A stretch of DNA of 64,000 nt from Candidatus Desulfovibrio trichonymphae (GCF_002355955.1 NZ_AP017368.1:620001-684000); one strand, 5' to 3'; positions 40,906 through 50,726 are shown, counted from the stretch's first letter. Made by a program: numbers and translations. The notes: a model not told the origin generated them from the letters alone.

Positions 40906-42667
40906 TCTTAAAAATATTCCTCAAATACAATCTCTGATTGCAAAAGGTATAGGCGCCGGCTTTTTGACTTTTGATGAGGTAAACAAGGCGGTGCCCATGG
41001 AAATGAGCACGCCTGAACTTTTGGAAGAGATCATAGGCATTTTTGAACAACTGGAAATAGATATTGTTACTCCTGACAAGGGAGGCAAAAAAATTGCATC
41101 CCCTGCTGCCGAGACTACTGAGGGTATTGTCGAAGGATCCCTAGATTTATCAGAGGATGAAGACTCCGCCGATTATTCTCCCCGCAACACTGACCCCGTG
41201 CGGATGTATCTGCGTGAAATGGGCGCTGTGCCCCTGCTTGATCGCGACGGGGAAGTGGTCATTGCCAAAAAAATTGAAATGGGCGAGCAGGAGGTGCTCT
41301 ATGCCTTGGCGGAAGTGCCTGTTGCTGTTGAAGAATTGATCAATGTTGGTGAAGACCTGCGGCAGAATCGCATCAAGCTCAAGGATGTCGTTAAAACTAT
41401 AGAAGAAGACGACCCCAGTGAAGACGAGATGAACCAGCGTACCCGCGTTATCCTGCTTCTGGATGAAATCAAGCAAACTTTCAAGAAAAAACGTAAGATA
41501 TACAAAAAACTTGATGAGTGCGCCACCTTGGAACGCCGCGTTACGGCCATTCAAAAAGAAATAATCAGCTATAAGGAAAAAATCGTCACGCGCCTGCGCG
41601 ACATCAAACTGGAAAAAAAACTCATTGACCGGATCAGCGAAACGGTTGAGGACTATGTGCGACAGATGCACAACTGCCAGCGCGATCTTTCGGCCTATAT
41701 CCTCTCCACCGGACGTACCCAGGCTGAAATCCAGGCCATGTTCTCAGGTCTTGAAAAGCGTGACATCAATCCGGTTGACGCTGCCAAAGATCTTAAACTC
41801 AGCGTGGATGAGCTTTTTTCTTTCAAGGAAATGATTATAGGCAAGATTGAAATCCTGAGCCGCCTCCAAGAAAAATGCTGTCATAATGTGACGGATCTAG
41901 AAGAGGTGCTCTGGCGCATCAAACACGGGAACACCGCGGCCATGCGTGCCAAGCAGGAAATGATCAGAGCGAACCTGCGTCTTGTGGTTTCCATTGCCAA
42001 AAAATACACCAACCGCGGTCTGCAGTTTCTTGACCTGATTCAGGAAGGTAACATCGGCCTGATGAAAGCTGTGGACAAATTTGAATACCAGCGAGGGTAT
42101 AAATTCTCGACATACGCAACATGGTGGATTCGCCAAGCCATTACGCGCGCCATCGCTGATCAGGCAAGAACGATACGCATTCCCGTGCACATGATTGAAA
42201 CAATCAACAAGTTAATGAGAACAGCGCGCTACCTGGTACAGGATCTGGGGCGCGATCCCACCCCGGAAGAAATTGCCGAACGTATGGACTACCCTCTAGA
42301 AAAAGTAAAAAAAGTGCTGAAAATTGCCAAGGAGCCAATTTCATTGGAAACCCCCATCGGGGATGAGGAAGATTCCAGCCTCGGTGATTTTATAGAAGAC
42401 AAAAAAGCCATAGCTCCGGCTGAAGAAGTAATCAACACAAAGCTTTCCGAACAGTTGGCCGCAGTTCTTGCGGATTTGACAACACGGGAAGAACAGGTCT
42501 TGCGCAAACGTTTCGGCATCGCTGAAAAAAGTGACCACACGCTTGAGGAAGTAGGCAAACTTTTTAATGTAACACGTGAACGCATTCGCCAAATCGAAGC
42601 TAAGGCCTTGCGCAAGCTCCGTCACCCTGTGCGCAGCCAGCCTTTGCGTTCCTATTACGAAAATTAA
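40898..42667 (+). CDS. rpoD: RNA polymerase primary sigma factor RpoD
   Basis: This 589-residue housekeeping sigma factor has region 1.1, then region 1.2 with [12 protein letters not shown] non-conserved insert of about 200 residues follows, then region 2 ([20 protein letters not shown] and [13 protein letters not shown]) for -10 recognition and melting. Region 3 and region 4 ([19 protein letters not shown]) complete it; region 4 binds the -35 element. GGAGCGAGGGA precedes the ATG at 40898, and the start overlaps dnaG. Several promoters in this window match the TTGACA/TATAAT type this factor would use. Confidence 0.97.
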   Translation: MGNLKNIPQIQSLIAKGIGAGFLTFDEVNKAVPMEMSTPELLEEIIGIFEQLEIDIVTPDKGGKKIASPAAETTEGIVEGSLDLSEDEDSADYSPRNTDPVRMYLREMGAVPLLDRDGEVVIAKKIEMGEQEVLYALAEVPVAVEELINVGEDLRQNRIKLKDVVKTIEEDDPSEDEMNQRTRVILLLDEIKQTFKKKRKIYKKLDECATLERRVTAIQKEIISYKEKIVTRLRDIKLEKKLIDRISETVEDYVRQMHNCQRDLSAYILSTGRTQAEIQAMFSGLEKRDINPVDAAKDLKLSVDELFSFKEMIIGKIEILSRLQEKCCHNVTDLEEVLWRIKHGNTAAMRAKQEMIRANLRLVVSIAKKYTNRGLQFLDLIQEGNIGLMKAVDKFEYQRGYKFSTYATWWIRQAITRAIADQARTIRIPVHMIETINKLMRTARYLVQDLGRDPTPEEIAERMDYPLEKVKKVLKIAKEPISLETPIGDEEDSSLGDFIEDKKAIAPAEEVINTKLSEQLAAVLADLTTREEQVLRKRFGIAEKSDHTLEEVGKLFNVTRERIRQIEAKALRKLRHPVRSQPLRSYYEN

Positions 42668-42684
42668 TCAGCAATGAGCAAATA

Positions 42685-43425
42685 ATGCGCGCTTTTTTCG
42701 CATCTTGCAAAAGACGCCGGCGCTTGGCGATATCGGGTTGCGTCCTGTTATTGTGCTGTTTAACGGCTGCCTTCGCCATGGGCAAGGAAGCCGTCCGATC
42801 TCCCGCAATCAAGGCCTTGCCCGGCAAACAGGGCATACCCCATCCTGAAGGCGTTGCGGCCTATTGCTTTGACGGGGACACCCTGAAGCTGACAGACAGA
42901 CGCATTGTGCGCATCGCCTGCATTGACGCCCCCGAAATGGCCCACGGCGCTGCACGGACGCAATATTACGCGCGGGAGGCGCGTCAGGAACTCATTCGCC
43001 TGACTAAACGCCATAAAGTGCGTCTTGTTGCTGTTGAAAACGCGCCCAAGGACAGTCACGGCCGCATTGTGGCCGATGTTCAGCGTGAGGACGGACAATC
43101 ATTGAGCGCACTGATGATCAGCCGCGGCTGCGCCTATTTTTATCCTCATAAGAATCAGAACGCGGCCTTTCAAAAAAAAATGCTCTCCCTGCAGCAACAT
43201 GCTATCGCAAAACGGCGAGGATTTTGGGCGCATTTGCTCTCTTTGCCGCTGGCCCGCGGCAATTATACCGGCAATCGGAACTCTTTGCGTTTTTTCCCTG
43301 CCGATTGCCCGGAAGTGCAACACATCAAACCGCGCAACAAAATATATTTCGGCACATTAATGGACGCATTTCTGGCCGGATACGCACCTGCCAGAACATG
43401 CCTCTTCTGGCCGACCGTGCCGTAA
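42685..43425 (+). CDS. Secreted thermonuclease-family protein with C-terminal Ada-type Cys motif
   Basis: This 246-residue protein starts with a basic stretch and a hydrophobic signal (LAISGCVLLLCCLTAAFAMG). The staphylococcal-nuclease fold shows YCFDGDTLKL, VRIACIDAPEM and DSHGRIVADV, with the catalytic-type Asp and Arg residues present. The C-terminus (NRNSLRFFPADCPEVQHI, FLAGYAPARTCLFW) resembles an Ada-like metal-binding module often joined to secreted SNase domains. It lies 17 bp after rpoD but lacks a clear ribosome site. It probably acts on nucleic acids outside the cytoplasm. Confidence 0.82.
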   Translation: MRAFFASCKRRRRLAISGCVLLLCCLTAAFAMGKEAVRSPAIKALPGKQGIPHPEGVAAYCFDGDTLKLTDRRIVRIACIDAPEMAHGAARTQYYAREARQELIRLTKRHKVRLVAVENAPKDSHGRIVADVQREDGQSLSALMISRGCAYFYPHKNQNAAFQKKMLSLQQHAIAKRRGFWAHLLSLPLARGNYTGNRNSLRFFPADCPEVQHIKPRNKIYFGTLMDAFLAGYAPARTCLFWPTVP

Positions 43426-43545
43426 GGTTTTCTTGTGGCGCGGAATCACCCCAATTCCCTCTGCCGCATACGTTTCTCTGCTCAACACACTTGACGCGCA
43501 ACCCTGAACCGGGATAAAATTTTATCGCAATTATGCCTCACAATT

Positions 43546-43632
43546 GCCGGAATGGTGGAATTGGTAGACGCAGCGGACTCAAAATCCGCCGGGGGCAGCC
43601 CCTTGAGAGTTCAAATCTCTCTTCCGGCACCA
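43546..43632 (+). tRNA. tRNA-Leu (anticodon CAA)
   Basis: An 87-nt class II tRNA. The acceptor stem is GCCGGAA / TTCCGGC, the D-arm contains TGGTAGAC, and the anticodon loop in GGACTCAAAATCC holds CAA. A long variable arm (CGGGGGCAGCCCCTTG region), the T-loop TTCAAAT and an encoded CCA complete it. It should read UUG codons. Confidence 0.97.
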
Positions 43633-44032
43633 AGTAATATCAGACAGTTACAGTTAACATATTCGCATTTTGGTTACTTATTCACTACATAACTGTTTCT
43701 CAACTTCAATATGGGAAGCCGGCTCGACAGCGACATACTTGGCTTTTAGCCGTTTTTGGTTATTTAGCCAGATATGAGATAAAAACAAATGGCCATAAAT
43801 TAAAGTAAAACTTTTAAACAATCATACGAGATATTACAACCTGTCTTACCACATATAACGCTGTTTTCCGACAGACAGCGGCAATTTAATCACGCGCCTG
43901 CCACCATGGCTCGCTCCGGCGGCATAAAAATGAGCATGCGGTTATTGACAAGCCTTTGCCGCTGGTGCTAGCTTTCATTTCGCTGAAGTGTTCTCTCCTT
44001 GCACGGCTTGCCCCATCAGGCGGAGGAATTCA
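43633..44032. other. AT-rich gene-free region after tRNA-Leu
   Basis: No coding frame, integrase or copy of the tRNA 3' end is visible, so there is no sign of an integrated element. A small stem (CGCTGT / ACAGCG, about 43859-43880) and the promoter at 43945-43974 are the only structures noted. Confidence 0.6.
43945..43974 (+). promoter_or_regulatory. Possible promoter of the 125-residue protein gene
   Basis: TTGACA (43945-43950) is followed after 18 bp by TAGCTT (43969-43974), a good -35 with a weak -10. The gene starts about 55 bp further on. Confidence 0.4.
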
Positions 44033-44410
44033 ATGAATTCGCAACAAAACATGGAAGACATTTGTCTGAAACACGACAACGGCAACGACCTTCAATTCTG
44101 TGGCCGTCTTTTTTCAGAATGTTCCTGGTATGACGATGAAACCGGTATGTTCACCCGCCAAAAGCTCTATGTGACGGACAACAACGAACAAGTCTATTAT
44201 ATTGTGCGTTCCAGCGGCGACGAACACAGCCGCCATGCTTACCGTCTTTCCGTCAATGGAGACAACTGCCGTATCTTCAACGGCTCCTCTGAAATTTCCC
44301 TGCAATTTGACGCGCTCATGCTGGCTGTACGCGGCATATGCGGGCTGGAAACCGGCACAACTCCTACGCTTTCGATGATGGAAGAATTGCTCAAGACCGC
44401 CAATGCCTGA
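44033..44410 (+). CDS. Hypothetical acidic protein (125 residues)
   Basis: The ATG at 44033 has an excellent CGGAGGAATTCA ribosome site. The protein is soluble and mixed alpha/beta: LQFCGRLFSECSWYDDETGM, KLYVTDNNEQVYYIVRSSGD and YRLSVNGDNCRIFNG suggest a beta-sheet of 5-6 strands, followed by a C-terminal helix (LSMMEELLKTA). I do not recognise the family. Its strong translation signal and own promoter suggest it is expressed. It converges on the following membrane protein gene. Confidence 0.65.
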   Translation: MNSQQNMEDICLKHDNGNDLQFCGRLFSECSWYDDETGMFTRQKLYVTDNNEQVYYIVRSSGDEHSRHAYRLSVNGDNCRIFNGSSEISLQFDALMLAVRGICGLETGTTPTLSMMEELLKTANA

Positions 44411-44429
44411 TTATTTTTCTCCTGTCAGT

Positions 44430-45362
44430 TCATACCGTCGTTTTTTCTCGCCCGCACACAGAACGTCCTCCGTCATGCCGCGGGGGGCGCTTCGCCTTTG
44501 CCCCGTTCTGCGCGGGGGGTGAGGATATAAAATAATTGATCATCCAGGTCAGGGCCACTAGATAGAGCGCGGCGGTAACGCTGACAACACTGTCCCAAGG
44601 CGACGGAGCTGAAAGCGCCAGCCGCATGAGCAGTGTGCCTATCACAAAGCCGGAATTACGGAACACAGCGTGAAATGTCGGCATATAGCGCTGGGCGATG
44701 AGTACCAAAGCGACATCTGAAAAAATCAGCACTGTGTATATGGTTGCAAAAAACTGCTCTCCCCCGCCGGTTGTGATAAAGCAAAAAACGTTGTGCGCGG
44801 CTAGGCAGAAAAAAATGATAAACAAACTCAACGCCAACATTTTTTTGGTCATCACATAGCGCATGCGCATTTCCGGCGTCTGTATAAAATGCTGCGACCT
44901 GAAAAGGCGCTTGTACAGGCACAGACAGGCAAAAACGCACAGTGCACCCACTCCGGAAACGGCGATATTAACAATGGGCTCAAGATTGCCGGCCATACTC
45001 ACAGGTTCCGTCAGAGAAGAAAGTTCCTTGAAAGCGTTACGCAGCAAAATCAGGGCAAGTATCTCGAATTGTTTGCCCAGGGCACGCGAAATGGAATTGG
45101 AAATGGACAAAATAAGCCCCATAATCTCTATACTGAGAATCAGGGTCAAGGCGAGCTGAATGGCGGCAAAATGACTGTACGGCGTCAGCGCGGCAAGCTG
45201 CGGCGGCAGCAGACCGCGGCAGTTCAGCTCCACGCAGGCCAGCGCGAGCAGATATACCCAGAGAATTATCAAGGCAACGCGCCGTTGTGTGACAGGATGC
45301 TCCCAGACATGCTGAATCCAGTCAAAAATATCTGTAATCTGTTGTAATTTATCAATCAACAT
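44430..45362 (-). CDS. Uncharacterised polytopic membrane protein (310 residues)
   Basis: This protein has about seven transmembrane segments after a cytoplasmic N-terminal stretch, and a basic C-terminal tail (AKAKRPPRHDGG). Notable sequences are SIEIMGLILSISNSISRALG, EILALILLRNAFKELSSL and VLIFSDVALVLIAQRY. The ATG at 45362 follows GGAGG by 11 nt. I do not recognise a named family. The neighbours, an unknown soluble protein and an IS remnant, give no functional hint. Confidence 0.7.
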   Translation of the reverse strand: MLIDKLQQITDIFDWIQHVWEHPVTQRRVALIILWVYLLALACVELNCRGLLPPQLAALTPYSHFAAIQLALTLILSIEIMGLILSISNSISRALGKQFEILALILLRNAFKELSSLTEPVSMAGNLEPIVNIAVSGVGALCVFACLCLYKRLFRSQHFIQTPEMRMRYVMTKKMLALSLFIIFFCLAAHNVFCFITTGGGEQFFATIYTVLIFSDVALVLIAQRYMPTFHAVFRNSGFVIGTLLMRLALSAPSPWDSVVSVTAALYLVALTWMINYFISSPPAQNGAKAKRPPRHDGGRSVCGREKTTV

Positions 45363-45593
45363 AGTCTCTAATACCTCCAGAGCCGCAAAGTATATATGCC
45401 CCTGCCGCGCCGCGTCAAACAGGAGGCGCCTGACACAATCACAGCATTTTATATCTATTTGTCATAGTTATTTTATGCGCTATGGCCTCGCTGCAAGCAA
45501 TAAAATCAATATATTATCAAGAGTATGGCCTCCGATGCCCCTGGCAATCCAATAAAATTCGTTCTGACCTAGGGAGAACAGGTTGATTTATAA

Positions 45594-45763
45594 GCTCTGC
45601 CCCGGCTTGAAAATGAAAATGCAGGTGCTGTAATGGCTGACAAGGGATATGGTGCGGATTACATTGTGGATGCAGCAGTATGCTGGATGAAGTGAATCTC
45701 TCAATTATGAACACGTCTTGCCTTCCGGCGGCGATACACATAAAAGAGGCTTTTCGCGCCTGA
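45594..45763 (+). pseudogene. IS5-family transposase fragment (frameshifted)
   Basis: One frame reads LENENAGAVMADKGYGADYI, then VDAAV. The ADKGYDAD-type motif, which holds the second catalytic Asp of IS5-family DDE transposases, is recognisable. A shifted frame from 45691 continues YEHVLPSGGDTHKRGFSRL, matching the family's next segment (VIPxxxNRKxKRxF). Neither end of the element nor the other catalytic residues are found. The fragment lies immediately upstream of the dehydrogenase gene at 45786. Confidence 0.55.
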
Positions 45764-45785
45764 AATTTCATCAAAGGGAAACACC

Positions 45786-48700
45786 ATGCCCCACAAGGGT
45801 CCGCATATCTCTATTCCACCGAATTATGTTGTCAACCGCATTCTGCGCATCAATATAGACGACTTCGCCGAATGGCCGCAGTCTGTACGTCTGTTCGCCA
45901 TCGCCATTGCAGAAGAACTTTTTTTAGTGGCTTGCAACCCCTTTATAGACGTCGACATTGTGCGCGAAAGCGTGCAGGAACGCTTTGAGCGCGAATCGCT
46001 TGCGCTTGCCCACTACTACGCGACGGCCGTCGGCGAAGGTATAACCATGTTCTGGTCCGCGCATGAGGCGGAGTTGGAATTCCGCGACAAACTCATTGAG
46101 GCGCTACGCAACATTCTTCCGGCGGAATGCGTGCTCAGCACACCTTCGGCACTGGTGAGCGCGGCCACAGACGCCACCGACCTGCGCATGGAACTGCCGC
46201 TGCTCGTCGTGGAGCCGGACAGCACCGAACAAGTGGCAGCAATAGTCAAACTCGCCAACGAGCTCAAGTTCGCCCTGATTCCGCGCGGCGGCGGGTCCGG
46301 CTTGACAGGCGGGGCTGTGCCTGCGCGCAAGCGCACGGTTATTGTCAGCCTGACGCGGCTCACGCGCATCGGCAACATTGACCTTGACGGAATGACGGTG
46401 GTCGCCCAAGCCGGCGCCATCACCCAGGATGTGATCAATGCAGCGGGACAGGCGAAGACGCTTTTTACCGTAGATCCGGCATCAAAACAGGCTTCGTCCA
46501 TCGGCGGCAATATTTCGGAAAACGCCGGAGGCCCCAGTGCTTTTGAATACGGCACCACGCTCGACAATCTGCTCTGGTGGCGCATGGTGACGCCCACCGG
46601 GGAAATCATTACCGTGGAGCGGGAAGACCACCCGCGCCACAAAATTCTGCCTGACGAAACAGCGGTGTTTGTGGTCAAGGACGTAAGCGGCGGCGTACGC
46701 AATGTGATTCATCTACGCGGCGACGAAATACGCCTGCCCGACCTTGGCAAGGATGTCACCAACAAGGCGCTCGGCGGTCTGCCCGGCATGCAAAAGGAGG
46801 GCGTGGACGGCATTGTCACCGAGGCAGCGTTCATTCTGCACAAAAAACCGCTGTACAACCGCGTCATGGTGCTGGAATTTTTTGGACGCTCCATGCACCC
46901 GGCGGCGGTGGTAGTACGCGAACTGGTCAATTTACGCAACCGTATCCGTGAAGAAGGCGATTACGCTCTTCTTTCTGCACTGGAAGAATTCAGTGCAAAA
47001 TACGTGCAGGCCATAGAATACAAACGTAAATCAAATAAATTCAATGGATTGCCCATTTCCGTCATTATTCTGCAGGTGGACGGCGACGACCCCTACCTGC
47101 TCGACAAATGTGTAGGCGACATCGTGAAGGTTGTGGAAAATCAGGAAAATGTGGATATTGTCGTGGCGGCGGACGACAAGGAGGCCGACCGCTTCTGGGA
47201 AGACCGCCACCGGCTCTCCGCCATCGCCAAACGCACCTCGGGCTTCAAACTTAATGAAGATGTGGTCATGCCCACAGACCGCATACCAGATTTCGCCCTG
47301 TTTTTGGAACAGCTCAATCTGGAATACACGGCGGCGGCCTTTCGCCACGCTCTGCAGGAAGTGGGCCGCCTGCCGGGCTTCCCCATGGAAGACAAAAATT
47401 TTAACAGGGAGTTTTCGTTCGCATCCAAAGCCGCTTCAGGCGATGTGCCGGCCACGGATCTTTCCGACACCGAGCTTTTTGACAAGGCAACGCGCTTTTT
47501 AAACGACCTGTCGGGGAAGCATCCACATCTGGCCAAAAAAATTGATGCCGTTGCAGAATATATGGAGGCAAGCCGCATTGTTGTGGCAAGCCACATGCAC
47601 GCAGGAGACGGCAACTGGCATGTCAATATTCCCGTCAATTCCAACGACGCGCGCATGCTGGAAGAAGCAGAGGAAGCCGCAGCCAAGGTGATGGCCGCGT
47701 GCCAGGAAATGGGCGGCGAGGTTTCAGGCGAACACGGCATAGGCATCACCAAGATCGCTTTCTTCAGCAAAGACAAAATGGACGCCCTGCGCGCATTTAA
47801 AGAGCGCGTTGACCCGCGCGACGTAATGAATCCCGCCAAACTCGTCTACCGGGAACTGCCTGTACGGCCTTTTACCTTTTCCTTTAACCGCCTTATCCGC
47901 GATATTCATGACAGCGGTTTGTCTGACAAAGAAAAACTCATCAGCCTGCTGACTTCAGTGCAAATCTGTACACGTTGCGGCAAGTGCAAGCAGGTTTGCC
48001 CCATGTCCTGCCCTGAACGCTCCATGCACTACCACCCGCGCAACAAAAATATGGTGCTGGGCATGTTGCTGGAGGCTGTTTATTACTCGCAGGTCAACAA
48101 AGGCCGCATTGACGAAAATCTGCTCGCCGCACTGCGCGACCTTGTGGAACACTGCACTTCCTGCGGTCGTTGCACGGCGAACTGCCCCATCTCCATCCCT
48201 TCCGGCGAGGTGGCCTTGAGTCTGCGCGCTCTGCTGGAGCACGAAGGCGCAGGCGGCCACCCCCTGAAAACGCACGCTCTGGAATGGATGGCTCGTGACG
48301 TGCGCCACCGCGTGCCAAAGGCCGCAAAAATGGCTTCTCTGGGGCAAAAAATGCAAAACAGGGCAATGGGCTTTGTACCGCAGATATGGAAAAAGCGCAT
48401 GCAAAATCCGCTCTTTTCCGGCCACGGCCCCAAAATCGGCTATAGCAACCTGTATGAAACGCTCAAACTGCACAGGGGCTCTATTTTCGCGCCGGCCGAA
48501 CCGATCCCGGGCATGCCATGCGCGCTCTATTTCCCGGGTTGCGGCGGCGCGCTTTTTTACGACCGCATATCCGTCTCTTCCATCATGCTGTTGCTCAAGG
48601 CCGGTCTGGCCGTGGCTGTGCCATCAAGGCACATGTGCTGTGGTTACCCGCTGCTGGCAGCCGGCATGGACACGGCCTTTGAAGACAATATGGCCCAAAA

Positions 48701-49349
48701 CCGCCTGTATCTCGCCACCATGCTGCGCAATCTCGATCGTCTCGGCTTTGACTGCCGCTCTCTGGTCTCAGCCTGCGGCACATGCCGGGACAGTCTTGGG
48801 CGGCATGAACTCACTGAACAGTTCCCCAATCTTGTCCAGCAGGACGTAACCCAGCTCGCACTGCCGCTGCTTGACAAAAAAAATATGCGCAACGCGCCTG
48901 AAGCAGGAACAAACATTGTTTGCCACACAGCCTGCCATTGCGAATGGGCGGGCGTGCACAAAGTCAAGGGACGTCAGATGATAGCGGACGCCCTCACTGA
49001 CTTCAGCGGCGCCGCTGTTTCTTTAAGCCTCGGATGCTGCGCCGAGTCCGGCATGGGCGCCATGACTTCGCCGCAGATATTCAATGTGCTGCGGGAACGC
49101 AAACAGGCGTGGCTGCAAGCAGATCTGGCCGGGAATGACGCCACGCCTGTGCTCGTGGGCTGCCCCTCCTGCAAAATCGGCATAGGCCGCTGCCTGATCA
49201 ACATGGGCGACAAGCGCCCCGTGCTGCACACGGCCGAATGGCTGGCCGGGCTCATTGACGGCGAAGACCGGCGGCAGAGCTTCCGCAAAAAAATCAATGA
49301 AACACGGGAAGAGGTACGAGTTGTCAAGCTTGAGTACTGTGAAGGCTGA
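45786..49349 (+). CDS. FAD/Fe-S D-2-hydroxyacid (D-lactate/glycolate type) dehydrogenase, GlcD-GlcF-like fusion
   Basis: This 1187-residue fusion has a PCMH-type FAD-binding domain (about 130-360; IPRGGGSGLTGGAVPARK and SIGGNISENAGGPSAF). An FAD-linked oxidase C-terminal domain follows (about 370-690; ASHMHAGDGNWHVNIPV and GEVSGEHGIG). Two [4Fe-4S] motifs come next (CTRCGKCKQVCP near 725 and CTSCGRCTANCP near 785). Two CCG/heterodisulfide-reductase-type cysteine domains end it (YFPGCGGALFYD...MCCGYP, then CHTACHCEW...LGCCAESG). It should oxidise a D-2-hydroxyacid such as D-lactate and pass electrons to the membrane pool. Substrate choice cannot be read from sequence. AAGGGAAACACC precedes the ATG. 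Confidence 0.9.
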   Translation: MPHKGPHISIPPNYVVNRILRINIDDFAEWPQSVRLFAIAIAEELFLVACNPFIDVDIVRESVQERFERESLALAHYYATAVGEGITMFWSAHEAELEFRDKLIEALRNILPAECVLSTPSALVSAATDATDLRMELPLLVVEPDSTEQVAAIVKLANELKFALIPRGGGSGLTGGAVPARKRTVIVSLTRLTRIGNIDLDGMTVVAQAGAITQDVINAAGQAKTLFTVDPASKQASSIGGNISENAGGPSAFEYGTTLDNLLWWRMVTPTGEIITVEREDHPRHKILPDETAVFVVKDVSGGVRNVIHLRGDEIRLPDLGKDVTNKALGGLPGMQKEGVDGIVTEAAFILHKKPLYNRVMVLEFFGRSMHPAAVVVRELVNLRNRIREEGDYALLSALEEFSAKYVQAIEYKRKSNKFNGLPISVIILQVDGDDPYLLDKCVGDIVKVVENQENVDIVVAADDKEADRFWEDRHRLSAIAKRTSGFKLNEDVVMPTDRIPDFALFLEQLNLEYTAAAFRHALQEVGRLPGFPMEDKNFNREFSFASKAASGDVPATDLSDTELFDKATRFLNDLSGKHPHLAKKIDAVAEYMEASRIVVASHMHAGDGNWHVNIPVNSNDARMLEEAEEAAAKVMAACQEMGGEVSGEHGIGITKIAFFSKDKMDALRAFKERVDPRDVMNPAKLVYRELPVRPFTFSFNRLIRDIHDSGLSDKEKLISLLTSVQICTRCGKCKQVCPMSCPERSMHYHPRNKNMVLGMLLEAVYYSQVNKGRIDENLLAALRDLVEHCTSCGRCTANCPISIPSGEVALSLRALLEHEGAGGHPLKTHALEWMARDVRHRVPKAAKMASLGQKMQNRAMGFVPQIWKKRMQNPLFSGHGPKIGYSNLYETLKLHRGSIFAPAEPIPGMPCALYFPGCGGALFYDRISVSSIMLLLKAGLAVAVPSRHMCCGYPLLAAGMDTAFEDNMAQNRLYLATMLRNLDRLGFDCRSLVSACGTCRDSLGRHELTEQFPNLVQQDVTQLALPLLDKKNMRNAPEAGTNIVCHTACHCEWAGVHKVKGRQMIADALTDFSGAAVSLSLGCCAESGMGAMTSPQIFNVLRERKQAWLQADLAGNDATPVLVGCPSCKIGIGRCLINMGDKRPVLHTAEWLAGLIDGEDRRQSFRKKINETREEVRVVKLEYCEG

Positions 49350-49378
49350 CCACTTGGGAGCCAGTTCGCCATAATCCT

Positions 49379-49777
49379 TTAACCAGCGACAGCACACGGT
49401 TGACACACGCCGTCAAACTCAATTCTTGAGGCAAAAATTGAGGCGAAATCTTCCACCTCCTGTATACCATCCACTGAAGGCGCAGGCAACGGATATACAA
49501 TATCAGCAATACGCCCGCAGTGAATACACCGCACATGCTGATGCCTCGAAATATCGCCATCAAAGCGCATTGCGTGCCCTGCTGAGGACAAACGTACAAT
49601 TTCCCCGACTTCGACCAAAAAATCCAGATTACGATAGACAGTGCCGAGGCTTATGCGGGGCAATCTGTTCCGCACTATGCCGTAAAGTTCATCTGCTGTG
49701 GGGTGTGACCTTATCTTTCTCAATTCTTCAAGAATCACGGAACGTTGGCGTGTCATTCTTGTTTCCGGGGCACTCAT
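49379..49777 (-). CDS. Fur-family transcriptional regulator, PerR-like
   Basis: This 132-residue regulator has the winged helix (TRQRSVILEELRKIRSHPTADELYG, LPRISLGTVYRNLDFLVE). A dimerisation domain with the metal ligands follows (DISRHQHVRCIHCGRIAD, then GVCQPC). The two CxxC pairs fit the structural zinc site of PerR/Fur proteins, and the lineage commonly has PerR controlling peroxide defence. GGGGAGATGTC gives a strong ribosome site. A perfect palindrome overlaps its own promoter, indicating autoregulation. PerR versus Fur cannot be decided firmly from this sequence. Confidence 0.88.
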   Translation of the reverse strand: MSAPETRMTRQRSVILEELRKIRSHPTADELYGIVRNRLPRISLGTVYRNLDFLVEVGEIVRLSSAGHAMRFDGDISRHQHVRCIHCGRIADIVYPLPAPSVDGIQEVEDFASIFASRIEFDGVCQPCAVAG

Positions 49778-49788
49778 GACATCTCCCC

Positions 49789-49824
49789 TTTAATAAATAT
49801 TACTGTTATTAAAAGAAGTGTCAA
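49789..49824 (-). promoter_or_regulatory. Promoter and palindromic operator of the PerR/Fur-like gene
   Basis: On the minus strand TTGACA (49819-49824) is followed after 16 bp by TAATAT (49797-49802). A perfect inverted repeat, TTTAATAA / TTATTAAA with a 9-bp spacer (49789-49813), covers the -10 and spacer, so bound repressor would block transcription. Confidence 0.72.
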
Positions 49825-49901
49825 TCAACTCTTTCATGACCATGGATTATTTACGCCATCCTTAACTTAACAATGGAATACCTAGCCAATGCCTTGTTTA
49901 T

Positions 49902-50726
49902 CTAGCTGCCGCCATTGTCTTCCCTCTGCCAGGTTTCAAGCGTATGCGCCAGATAATCGCAAATAGCGACGTGTTCCTCTTTCCCTTTCCCGGCGACCCA
50001 TATGGGATTGGAAAAGCGGTAACGTACAGCCAGCTCAGGTCTGATTTTCCCCAGTTCTTTGATTTTTTTACCCTGCCCCCAAGCGTCTGTTTTGAGTGCC
50101 AGCGGCACAATCGGCACTTGCGCGCGACGGGCCAGCTTGATGCCGATACTGTTGAAATGACGGGCGTCAAAAACTGCAGATCGCGTGCTTTGGGGGAAAA
50201 TAATGATTGAAATGCCTTTGTTCAGACGTTGTGTGCCGCCTTCCAGAACAGTTGTCAGATCCGCACGGGGATCAGCCCGCTCTATAACTATGGGATCGCG
50301 TGAACGCATGACGGCCCCAAAGAAGGGCATAGTTGCAAGACTTTTTTTTACCACAAAAGTGACAGCTCTACGGGGCCGTATAATACCCGGCAACATAAAT
50401 GTTTCCAGTGTGCTCATGTGATTGGCGACAAAGAGGCACGGACCATCTGTGGCGGTAATGGCCTGCATACCCTGGACGTTGATAAGACATCCTGTCTGTT
50501 CTATGATTTCGGCTACTTGAACGCTGGCATGCACCCAGGCCGTGTCGTTGCACCGGCCTTTGGCGGCCAGAGAGCAAAGGCGGCGTACCGGGCCGAAAAA
50601 AAGACGGCTGTAAAACGAAAGTGAAGGTAAAAGCCTGCTTATGGCGTCTGGTTGTATGGCCGGGCTGCGGTAGCTGTTGCCGGTAAGAAATTTACCGTCA
50701 AACACAGTATGAAAGTGCTGGTTCAT
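49902..50726 (-). CDS. PlsC-like 1-acylglycerol-3-phosphate acyltransferase with HX4E motif
   Basis: This 274-residue lysophospholipid acyltransferase has FVANHMSTLETFML where the catalytic motif is usually NHxSxxD; here the acidic residue is Glu. The second block is IIIFPQSTRSAVFD instead of FPEGTRS. RSRDPIVIERADPR and VPIVPLALKTDAWG follow. The combination suggests a variant LPLAT subfamily; the acyl donor and acceptor are unknown. The ATG overlaps the rarA stop (ATGA), placing it last in a four-gene operon. Confidence 0.8.
   Translation of the reverse strand: MNQHFHTVFDGKFLTGNSYRSPAIQPDAISRLLPSLSFYSRLFFGPVRRLCSLAAKGRCNDTAWVHASVQVAEIIEQTGCLINVQGMQAITATDGPCLFVANHMSTLETFMLPGIIRPRRAVTFVVKKSLATMPFFGAVMRSRDPIVIERADPRADLTTVLEGGTQRLNKGISIIIFPQSTRSAVFDARHFNSIGIKLARRAQVPIVPLALKTDAWGQGKKIKELGKIRPELAVRYRFSNPIWVAGKGKEEHVAICDYLAHTLETWQREDNGGS

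Noticed and set aside
43546-44032. Integrated element next to tRNA-Leu
   Set aside because: No integrase, no duplicated tRNA 3' end and no phage genes within reach.
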